Positions 31,916 through 38,473 of a stretch of 39,888 nt of DNA are shown here, in pieces. Numbering within the stretch: position 1 is the stretch's first letter; each line of letters opens with the position of its first letter. The position numbers and the translations under genes are program-made. Source of the DNA: Faucicola sp937889485 (lineage in GTDB: Bacteria; Pseudomonadota; Gammaproteobacteria; Pseudomonadales; Moraxellaceae); contig JBOFWQ010000165.1 in NCBI GenBank assembly GCA_051653685.1, forward strand, positions 1 through 39,888, written 5' to 3'. The notes beneath the pieces were generated by a model, which saw only the letters and a program-made list of their open reading frames with translations, had not been told where the DNA came from and ran no database searches.

Positions 31916-33576
31916 CGCATGATGACTTAAGTGCGCTGCTTGATGATTTAATCGCCACATGGGAAAATGAAGTTATTGAATTCAAACGGGGTAAAAAAGA
32001 ATTTTCCCTATCAGACATTGGGCAGTATTTTTCTGCACTATCAAATGAAGCCAATTTAAGAGATTGTGCGTTTGCTTGGTTGATTTTTGGGGTGGATGAC
32101 AAAACCCGAACTGTGGTTGGTACAGATTATAAAGAGGGCGATAGTCCGCGTATTCAAGCGGTATCTAACCAAGTCCTACAAAATATCAGTCCAAAAATCA
32201 CCTTTCGTAATATTTATGAATTACAGCATCGCGATGGAAAAGTGATTCTGTTTCAAATTCCGCAAGCACCGCAAGGCACGCCAGTCGCTTGGCAAGGTCA
32301 CTATTATGCCCGAGCAGGCGAAAGTCTTGTCGCTTTGGGGCAAGATAAAATCAATCAAATCCATGCTCAAGAAAAAACGATTGACTGGTCAGCCCAAGTC
32401 GTTGCACAAGCCAAACTATCCCACCTTGACCCAGCTGCTATTCAAAAAGCCCGTGATGCGTTTGTGAAAAAAATGCAGTCATCAACACGCTTTGATATGG
32501 ATGAATTTAACCGACTAAGCGATGAGGCTTTTTTAAATAAGGCACGTCTATTAGTTGATGGTCAAATTACTAAAGGCACATTATTACTGCTTGGCAAGGC
32601 AGAGAGCTTTTATTTATTGACCCCACATCCTGCATCGATGACATGGAGTCTAGAAACCAGTGAGCGAGCCTACGAGCATTTTTTACCACCATTTTTTTTG
32701 ACCAGTAGCGAGCTATATCAAAAAATCCGTAATTTTCAAATGCGAATTTTACCCGATGATGAACTCATTCCTGTTGAGATTGCCAAATATGACCAACGTA
32801 TGGTGTTGGAGGCATTGCACAACTGTATTGCCCATCAAGACTATACCCAAAATGCCAAAATTATCGTTGCCGAAAAGTCCAATCAGCTAGTGCTTGAAAA
32901 TATGGGCAGTTTTTTTGAAGGTGAGCCGATGGATTATGTCAACCATCAAATCCGCCCAAAGCGTTACCGCAATCCGTTTTTGGTCAACGCGATGGTACAG
33001 CTCAACATGATAGATAGCATGGGTTATGGTATTTATGATATGCACCAATCTCAGGCAAAACGTTACTTACCTTTACCTGATTATGACTTGAGCAAGCCCG
33101 ATACTGTCAAATTAACGATTTATGGCGGTGTGATAGACCCAGCTTTTAGTAAATTATTAATCAAAAAAACCGACTTATCACTACAAGAAATCATGGCGTT
33201 AGACCGAGTTCAAAAAAGACAAACCATTACTAAAACGATGGCTAGTGAATTAAAACGCAAAAAATTGATAGAGGGTCGCCGTCCCAATTATCAAGTAGCT
33301 TATCAAGTTGCAGAAGCAACAGGCGAAAAAGTATCTTACATCCGTAATCGTAAACAAGCGGATGAACATTATATGAAATTAATGGTGGACTTGATTGACA
33401 ACGCAGGTTATGCCACACGCGAGGAAATCAACTCACTTATCATTCCCTTGCTCAGTAATCATCTTGATGACCGACAAAAAATAAGCAAAGTCGGCAATTT
33501 GCTGACCAAAATGAGAAAACTCAATTTGATTAAAAAAATAGGTACAACAAAATCTGCCAAATGGCAAAAACTTTAA
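31912..33576 (+). CDS. Schlafen AlbA_2 / RecG-C-like DNA-binding protein
   Basis: A 554-residue protein. Residues about 15-150 resemble the AlbA_2 (divergent AAA_4) domain: VIEFKRGKKEFS, AFAWLIFGVDD and a YYARAGES turn. Residues about 290-420 resemble the C-terminal GHKL-like part of RecG-related proteins: EALHNCIAHQDY (Asn304 in the N-box) and MIDSMGYGIYDM (glycine box 371-373), ending in LPLPDY. Helix-turn-helix-like segments follow to the C terminus, with many Lys. It lacks helicase motifs, so the RecG name would mislead. It is joined to the amidotransferase by ATGA and looks AT-richer by eye. Regulatory or phage-defence roles are known for related proteins; here neither is shown. Confidence 0.8.
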   Translation: MTHDDLSALLDDLIATWENEVIEFKRGKKEFSLSDIGQYFSALSNEANLRDCAFAWLIFGVDDKTRTVVGTDYKEGDSPRIQAVSNQVLQNISPKITFRNIYELQHRDGKVILFQIPQAPQGTPVAWQGHYYARAGESLVALGQDKINQIHAQEKTIDWSAQVVAQAKLSHLDPAAIQKARDAFVKKMQSSTRFDMDEFNRLSDEAFLNKARLLVDGQITKGTLLLLGKAESFYLLTPHPASMTWSLETSERAYEHFLPPFFLTSSELYQKIRNFQMRILPDDELIPVEIAKYDQRMVLEALHNCIAHQDYTQNAKIIVAEKSNQLVLENMGSFFEGEPMDYVNHQIRPKRYRNPFLVNAMVQLNMIDSMGYGIYDMHQSQAKRYLPLPDYDLSKPDTVKLTIYGGVIDPAFSKLLIKKTDLSLQEIMALDRVQKRQTITKTMASELKRKKLIEGRRPNYQVAYQVAEATGEKVSYIRNRKQADEHYMKLMVDLIDNAGYATREEINSLIIPLLSNHLDDRQKISKVGNLLTKMRKLNLIKKIGTTKSAKWQKL

Positions 33577-33714
33577 TTACTTAAACTTGTATATTTATGC
33601 ACAATTAAATGCAAATTTAAGTAATAAATTCAAGTAATAAATATTTAAGTATATGATTTCATTATTTTTATTTTAAATAAATTTAGGCAATTAAATAAAT
33701 TTTAAGAGAATAAA
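33577..33714. repeat. very AT-rich gap with direct repeats
   Basis: AAGTAATAAAT occurs at 33619-33629 and 33632-33642 (13-base period), and a partial third AAGTATAT at 33647-33654. The gap is about 85-90 percent A+T by eye. It is the only upstream space for the HDAC gene and may hold its promoter and a regulator site. No hairpin terminator for the gene before it is clear. Confidence 0.55.
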
Positions 33715-34629
33715 ATGCTCAAAGTCGCCTATTCCCCTATTTTTGCTTACGACGTACCAGAACGTCACCGTTTTCCCATGCAAAAATACCCGATGATAGC
33801 CAAACGTCTTTTGGCAGAAGGCACGCTCACCCAAGACAATTTTTTTGCCCCACAACTTTTGAGTGAAGACGAAATTCTCACCACGCATACCGCAGAATAC
33901 TGGCAACACCTTAAAAACCAAACCTTACCGCATAAAGACGCTAGAGCCATTGGTTTTGAAATGTCGTCAAAACTGGTTGAGCGAGAACGCTATATTTCTC
34001 ATGCGACTTATGAATGTGCGTTATATGCCCAACAACATGGCGTATCGCTCAATATTGCAGGCGGGACGCACCATGCCTTTGCTGACCACGGTGAGGGGTT
34101 TTGTGTGTTCAATGATTTGGCAGTAGCGAGTAATTTGCTGCTGGCACGGGGGCAAGCACGGCAAATTTTGATTGTCGATTTGGACGTACACCAAGGCAAT
34201 GGCACTGCCAGTATCTTTGCTGATGAGCCACGGGTGTTTACCTTTAGTATGCACGGGGCAAAAAATTATCCGTTTAGAAAGCAAGCATCTGATCTGGATA
34301 TTGACTTGCCCAATGATACCGAGGATGAGACGTATTTACAGATTTTGGGTGATACTTTGCCAAGGCTTATTGAACAAGTAAAACCTGATATGCTGTTTTA
34401 TCAAGCGGCGGTGGATGTGCTCGCCACCGATAAATTGGGTAAATTAACACTCACTCGTGACGGCTGTTATCAGCGTGATAAGTTTGTATTTGAGCAAGCC
34501 CAAGCAAATCATATCCCCGTGGCAGTGGTAATGGGTGGTGGCTATTCTGAGGATATCGAGGATGTGGTGGAAGCCCATTGCCACACATTTCGGTTGGCAA
34601 CTAGGCTATATGGTTGTAATGACGGTTGA
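33715..34629 (+). CDS. histone-deacetylase-family protein
   Basis: A 304-residue zinc deacetylase of the arginase/HDAC fold. The His pair is His119-His120 (GGTHHAF), the zinc ligands are Asp157 and His159 (DLDVHQGNG) and Asp234 (AAVDVLATD), and the catalytic Tyr is Tyr277 in GGGYS. All active-site residues are present. Bacteria have no histones of the eukaryotic kind, so the substrate is probably an acetyl-lysine protein, an acetylated polyamine or another amide. It has AAGAGA before the ATG. It stands alone on the plus strand, convergent with the next gene. Confidence 0.88.
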   Translation: MLKVAYSPIFAYDVPERHRFPMQKYPMIAKRLLAEGTLTQDNFFAPQLLSEDEILTTHTAEYWQHLKNQTLPHKDARAIGFEMSSKLVERERYISHATYECALYAQQHGVSLNIAGGTHHAFADHGEGFCVFNDLAVASNLLLARGQARQILIVDLDVHQGNGTASIFADEPRVFTFSMHGAKNYPFRKQASDLDIDLPNDTEDETYLQILGDTLPRLIEQVKPDMLFYQAAVDVLATDKLGKLTLTRDGCYQRDKFVFEQAQANHIPVAVVMGGGYSEDIEDVVEAHCHTFRLATRLYGCNDG

Positions 34630-34640
34630 CAACATAGTGC

Positions 34641-34667
34641 GCCAACACCCGTTAGGGGGGGGTTGGC
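34641..34667. terminator. G8-containing hairpin between convergent genes
   Basis: GCCAAC (34641-34646) pairs with GTTGGC (34662-34667); an inner CCC can pair with part of a run of eight G (34655-34662). The hairpin lies between the convergent deacetylase and aminotransferase genes. No U tract follows, so termination is only presumed. Confidence 0.35.
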
Positions 34668-34700
34668 AGTGCTCGCTAATAGAACGATGATAACAAAAGA

Positions 34701-35840
34701 CTACGATAGGGCAAGCACTTGGTCTAGCGCCTGCTCAAAGCGGCTGACTGTACCATCAATGTCAGTGAGCTTATCTAGCCCAAACAAACCTAAACGAAAG
34801 GTTTTGAAAGTATCAGGCTCGCCTACTTTTAGGGGCACGCCCCCTGCAATTTGTAGCCCCTGTGCGGCAAATGCTGCCCCTTTGTGCATATCATCACGGT
34901 CTGTATAAACCACCACCACACCTGGGGCGTGATAGCCTGTCGCTGCCACACTTTTGATGCCTTTGGCGTCCAATACCGCACGAATTTTGTTACCCAATTG
35001 CCACTGAGCCGCTCTTAGCGTGTCAAATCCGATGGTTTGCGCTTCTTTGATGGTGTCACGAAATTGGGTGAGGCTATCGGTTGGCATAGTGGCATGATAC
35101 GCATGACCACCATTTTCGTAGGCACGCATGATATTTAGCCATTGCTTAAGGTCAAGCCCAAAACTGGTGGACTCGGTGGCGTCGACCCGTGCAACCGCTT
35201 GTTCGTTCATCATCACCAGTCCCGCACACGGGGTGCTTGACCAGCCTTTTTGCGGGGCAGAGATGAGCACATCAATCCCGAGTGCTTTCATATCAAGCCA
35301 AACACAGCCTGAGGCGATACAGTCAATCACCAGTAAGCCGCCCACACTGTGAACCGCATCGGCAAGCGCTTTGATATAGTCATTAGGTAAAATCATCCCC
35401 GAGGCGGTTTCTACATGCGGGGCAAACACAATCGCAGGTTGCTGCGCCTTAATCGTAGCCACCGCAGTTTCAATGGCAACAGGCGCAAATGCTTGGTTAG
35501 GCGCGTGGTTGTCGGCAGTGTGAGCGGTCAGTACGGTAGTATCTTGGGTGATATTGCCTTTTTCAATAATTTGCGTCCAGCGATAACTAAACCAACCATT
35601 ACGAATGATCAAAACTTTTTGGTTAGTGGCTAATTGGCGCGCAACCGCCTCCATGCCATAAGTGCCCGCACCTGGTACAATGGCCACCGCATCCGCGTTA
35701 TACACTTGTTTTAGGCTATTTGACAAATCATTCATCACCTGCTGAAATTTTTTTGACATGTGATTGAGTGAGCGATCAGTATAAACCACAGAATATTCTA
35801 ATAATCCATCGGCATCAATATCTTGACGTAGGGCTGGCAT
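34701..35840 (-). CDS. class V aminotransferase (alanine-glyoxylate type)
   Basis: A 379-residue PLP enzyme of aminotransferase class V. IVPGAGTYGMEA is the cofactor phosphate region, VIDCIASG holds Asp173 that contacts the pyridine nitrogen, and SAPQKGWSSTP holds Lys198 that forms the Schiff base. HVETASG is the usual class V loop. It resembles alanine-glyoxylate and serine-pyruvate aminotransferases, but the substrate is uncertain. ATG at 35838-35840 has AAGGAG seven bases upstream; a GTG 17 codons earlier keeps the frame open. Confidence 0.88.
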   Translation of the reverse strand: MPALRQDIDADGLLEYSVVYTDRSLNHMSKKFQQVMNDLSNSLKQVYNADAVAIVPGAGTYGMEAVARQLATNQKVLIIRNGWFSYRWTQIIEKGNITQDTTVLTAHTADNHAPNQAFAPVAIETAVATIKAQQPAIVFAPHVETASGMILPNDYIKALADAVHSVGGLLVIDCIASGCVWLDMKALGIDVLISAPQKGWSSTPCAGLVMMNEQAVARVDATESTSFGLDLKQWLNIMRAYENGGHAYHATMPTDSLTQFRDTIKEAQTIGFDTLRAAQWQLGNKIRAVLDAKGIKSVAATGYHAPGVVVVYTDRDDMHKGAAFAAQGLQIAGGVPLKVGEPDTFKTFRLGLFGLDKLTDIDGTVSRFEQALDQVLALS

Positions 35841-35933
35841 GTGGCGCTCCTTAGAAGTTGCTAAAAACTTTAGTTTAGCAAATAAATCCACACGAAAAGC
35901 AAAAAAATTGTTAAGACGCTGTTATCAAACGGT

Positions 35934-36437
35934 TTATAGATATAACCCGCAGCAGTGTTTATATTTTTCGCCGCTCCCACACGGACAAGGCTGTTTTTGC
36001 GTTACGCTCATCTTAACCGTGGGGTCAAGAAAGTACCAACGCGGGGGGTTAGTTTTGCCAATTTTGACAAAACTAGACAGCTCATGGTGAGCCTCTACGC
36101 CCACAGCGCTAGTAAATAACGCGTTAAATTCCACTTGCGCGTGGCGTTTTCCCGATTTTGGTATATGGCAAATCACGGTAAGACCTGCCCAAGCGGTTTG
36201 CTGCGCCCAATTCAACAAAGACGCTCTATCCAATAGCGCTTGCTGAAAAGGGGCAGTGGTAGACACCACATAATCAATGTCGTGCATAACAAATGCCGTA
36301 TAACGTGAGCGCATGAGTGCTTCAGCGGACTTGGCACAGGTGGGGTCCAAATGTAGCCGCTCACAGCAGTCTTGGTAGGGTAGCTTTGAGCCACAAGGGC
36401 AGTGAATTGGGGGTGTGTCAAAAATTGCCGTCGTCAT
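35934..36437 (-). CDS. ychJ: YchJ-family SEC-C protein
   Basis: A 167-residue protein with a zinc-binding SEC-C motif at each end: HCPCGSKLPYQDCC near residue 12 and CPCGSGEKYKHCC near the C terminus. Between them is the YchJ/NTF2-like core with AEALMRSRYTAFVMHDIDYV. Function is unknown; SEC-C motifs bind zinc and often partner proteins, as in SecA. It ends 94 bases before the aminotransferase gene start and follows the YdjM-like gene with a 9-base gap, so all three may be one operon. Confidence 0.9.
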   Translation of the reverse strand: MTTAIFDTPPIHCPCGSKLPYQDCCERLHLDPTCAKSAEALMRSRYTAFVMHDIDYVVSTTAPFQQALLDRASLLNWAQQTAWAGLTVICHIPKSGKRHAQVEFNALFTSAVGVEAHHELSSFVKIGKTNPPRWYFLDPTVKMSVTQKQPCPCGSGEKYKHCCGLYL

Positions 36438-36446
36438 ATTATTGCC

Positions 36447-37163
36447 CTAAATATTGGGTAAGCGCATGCCCGTGGGCAAGAAATTTTTCTTTAAAATCAG
36501 CCAGCTGATTGGATCATTTAATGTTTGCCAAAACAACTTAAAAGGCGGGGCAAAAATAATCATCAACAGTAAAATCACATACAAGCCCACATACCACCAC
36601 AGCTGCTGAACCCTAAAAAACTTCAATGCGGTACCAAACGATTTTTTGACACTAAGCCCAAACACATTAACACTATATGCCTCATCTAGCACCAAATGAA
36701 CCAGGGCACCAAACAACAAAAATGCCCCCAAAAACCAACTAAATACCGCGCCATGCTTAAGCCAATAAAAGCTAGCGTACACCAAACCCATTGCCATAAT
36801 CGCCAAATAGGGCACAGAATGGACAATACCGCGGTGCACAGTCAACTGGCTAAATAGATTAAACACCCCATAGCGCACGGTAAAATAAGTTAGCCCCCAC
36901 GTGACACCAAGCTCAACCAATGACAAATAACTGGCAAACACAATCACCATAATAAAAGCGCTGAGTAAAGCAGCAACATTAAAACCCACCTTGGCAGGTA
37001 CAGAATGATCAAGGTCGATATCGGGCAATAAACCGCCAATGGTACCCGTCATCACGCACCACAAAAATTCAGGCGCGGTGAGCATGCCCGCCTTATAAAT
37101 GACAAGTCCCGTCACGCCACTGGCGACAAAAGCCACGCTAATATGGGTATTAAAATTTGCCAT
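36447..37163 (-). CDS. YdjM-type (DUF457) membrane metal-dependent hydrolase
   Basis: A 238-residue inner-membrane protein with about six helices. The DUF457/YdjM pattern of metal-binding residues is visible: NTHISVAF at the start, GGLLPDIDLDHS, TVHRGIVHS and HLVLDEAYSVN. These His and Asp residues probably form a metal site at the membrane face; the reaction is unknown. In E. coli, ydjM is LexA-regulated; no SOS box was looked for with success here. The ATG at 37161-37163 is chosen because family sequence starts there; the frame is open 15 codons further up. Confidence 0.82.
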   Translation of the reverse strand: MANFNTHISVAFVASGVTGLVIYKAGMLTAPEFLWCVMTGTIGGLLPDIDLDHSVPAKVGFNVAALLSAFIMVIVFASYLSLVELGVTWGLTYFTVRYGVFNLFSQLTVHRGIVHSVPYLAIMAMGLVYASFYWLKHGAVFSWFLGAFLLFGALVHLVLDEAYSVNVFGLSVKKSFGTALKFFRVQQLWWYVGLYVILLLMIIFAPPFKLFWQTLNDPISWLILKKNFLPTGMRLPNI

Positions 37164-37302
37164 AGGTTGATGCCCCATTGATTTTAAAGTTTGGCACTTA
37201 GCTTGCAAATAGCGCTTGCCGATGGCGCTTACAGATTGCCACGCCGCTTAAGTATGGCACGAACCTGCCAAAAAGCATTGCCAAACCTAAAAAACAGCCA
37301 AT

Positions 37303-37336
37303 AAAAAAGCCATTGTCTGATTAACAATGGCTTTTT
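37303..37336 (-). terminator. intrinsic terminator of the tRNA operon
   Basis: GCCATTG (37309-37315) and CAATGGC (37325-37331) pair around a 9-base loop. On the minus strand a run of six U follows. It ends 11 bases past the CCA end of tRNA-Glu. T residues on the plus strand make it possibly bidirectional. Confidence 0.9.
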
Positions 37337-37346
37337 ATCGAATAAG

Positions 37347-37422
37347 TGGCGTCCCCACGGGGATTCGAACCCCGGTTACCGCCGTGAAAGGGCGATGTCC
37401 TAGGCCTCTAGACGATGGGGAC
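37347..37422 (-). tRNA. gltT: tRNA-Glu (TTC)
   Basis: A 76-base gene read on the minus strand. It begins GTCCCCATCG, has the D-arm TCTAGAGG, an anticodon loop CTTTCAC with TTC, the T-arm GGGGTTCGAATCCCC, and an encoded CCA. The acceptor stem GTCCCCA/TGGGGAC pairs fully. The anticodon stem has one T-G wobble at its top. It is second in a two-tRNA operon. The symbol follows E. coli style and is only a convention. Confidence 0.97.
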
Positions 37423-37457
37423 GCAATCGCACGAGGTGCTAAAAACAAACCAAAAAC

Positions 37458-37533
37458 TGGTGGAGCTAAGCGGAGTCGAACCGCTGACCCCTTGCATGCC
37501 ATGCAAGTGCTCTACCAACTGAGCTATAGCCCC
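37458..37533 (-). tRNA. alaW: tRNA-Ala (GGC)
   Basis: A 76-base gene on the minus strand. It starts GGGGCTATAGCTCAG, has anticodon loop ATGGCAT (anticodon GGC) on stem CTTGC/GCAAG, T-arm AGCGGTTCGACTCCGCT, and an encoded CCA. It is 35 bases upstream of tRNA-Glu in the transcript. The symbol follows E. coli usage. Confidence 0.97.
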
Positions 37534-37566
37534 AGTATTTAGGTTGCTTTGCCTAAGAGTGGGCGT

Positions 37567-37595
37567 ATTTTATTGAAAACTATGGGTCATGTCAA
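37567..37595 (-). promoter_or_regulatory. sigma-70 promoter of the tRNA operon
   Basis: On the minus strand a perfect TTGACA (37590-37595) is followed after exactly 17 bases by TAAAAT (37567-37572). A GC-rich discriminator (ACGCCC) follows, the hallmark of stringently controlled stable-RNA promoters. The tRNA-Ala gene begins 33 bases after the -10 box. Confidence 0.9.
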
Positions 37596-37638
37596 CACAA
37601 AGTTGACTAAAAACACCAATTTTTTTGCATATTTCGGC

Positions 37639-37644
37639 TATAAT
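37639..37644 (+). promoter_or_regulatory. -10 box upstream of the DedA gene
   Basis: A perfect TATAAT, about 105 bases before the DedA start, with no clear -35. It is divergent from the tRNA promoter. Confidence 0.5.
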
Positions 37645-37748
37645 AACCATTTTCTTAACAAAACCTTCAGTTAATTAGGGTAAAATCGCCAATCAGCTGG
37701 GCATTTTTTGCCCAACCATTGACATTTTATATTCTACAGGAAAAATAC

Positions 37749-38375
37749 ATGTGGCTTATTGATTTTATTTTGCATATTGGCGATCATTTGCAAGAATTGG
37801 TCAAAAATTATGGCAATTGGATTTATGCCATTTTGTTTGCCATTGTATTTTGTGAGACAGGTTTGGTGGTGTTGCCATTTTTACCAGGCGATTCAATGCT
37901 GTTTGCGGCAGGCGCAATTGCCGCTGTGGGTGATATGAATGTTTTTGTGTTGATGGGCTTACTCATTATTGCGGCGGTGCTGGGCGATTTTGTGAATTTT
38001 GAAATTGGTAAACACTTTGGGCAGCGGTTGTTTGCCAACCCAAGTTCCAAAATTTTTAAACAAAGTTACCTACAAAAAACCCATGATTATTATGAAAAAT
38101 ATGGCGGACGCACCATTATTATTGCTCGTTTTATCCCAATTGTGCGCACATTTGCGCCATTTGTGGGTGGCATGGGTAAGATGAATTATGCGCAATTTGC
38201 CCGCTACAATGTGATGGGCGCGGTACTGTGGGTAACGCTTTTTACCTTGCTTGGGTATTTTTTTGGACAATTACCTTTTGTCAAACAGCATTTTTCATGG
38301 ATTATGATAGGTATTATTGTGGTGTCAGTGGTGCCGATGGTGGTCGAAATTATTCGCCATCGTCATGATAAATAA
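37749..38375 (+). CDS. DedA-family membrane protein
   Basis: A 208-residue inner-membrane protein of the DedA (SNARE-associated/VTT) family. Diagnostic segments are VFCETGLVVLPFLPGDSMLF (residues about 33-52) and ARFIPIVRTFAPFVGG, which carries the two essential arginines of DedA proteins. About five helices are visible. These proteins are thought to move lipids such as undecaprenyl phosphate or phosphatidylethanolamine across the membrane and to support pH or antimicrobial tolerance. ATG at 37749 has AGGA seven bases upstream; an earlier in-frame ATG at 37719 is less likely. Confidence 0.92.
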   Translation: MWLIDFILHIGDHLQELVKNYGNWIYAILFAIVFCETGLVVLPFLPGDSMLFAAGAIAAVGDMNVFVLMGLLIIAAVLGDFVNFEIGKHFGQRLFANPSSKIFKQSYLQKTHDYYEKYGGRTIIIARFIPIVRTFAPFVGGMGKMNYAQFARYNVMGAVLWVTLFTLLGYFFGQLPFVKQHFSWIMIGIIVVSVVPMVVEIIRHRHDK

Positions 38376-38425
38376 ACAAATTTATCCCCTATTGCAGTTT
38401 TTTTTCTAATCAATCCGTAATCCGT

Positions 38426-38431
38426 TATAAT
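38426..38431 (+). promoter_or_regulatory. -10 box upstream of gltX
   Basis: Consensus TATAAT 42 bases before the gltX ATG. The -35 position holds only TTTCTA. Confidence 0.5.
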
Positions 38432-38473
38432 AGCCTTATATTTAGCTATTTTAAATCATTAGTCGAGAATTTC

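Noticed and set aside
31912..33576. Calling the AlbA_2 protein an ATP-dependent DNA helicase RecG
   Set aside because: No Walker or helicase motifs are visible; only the N-terminal AlbA_2-like and C-terminal GHKL-like parts match.
37327..37542. Plus-strand 71-codon frame with TGIRTPVT and SRTADPLHAMQ
   Set aside because: It is the reverse complement of tRNA-Glu and tRNA-Ala; such peptides are a common false annotation over tRNA genes.
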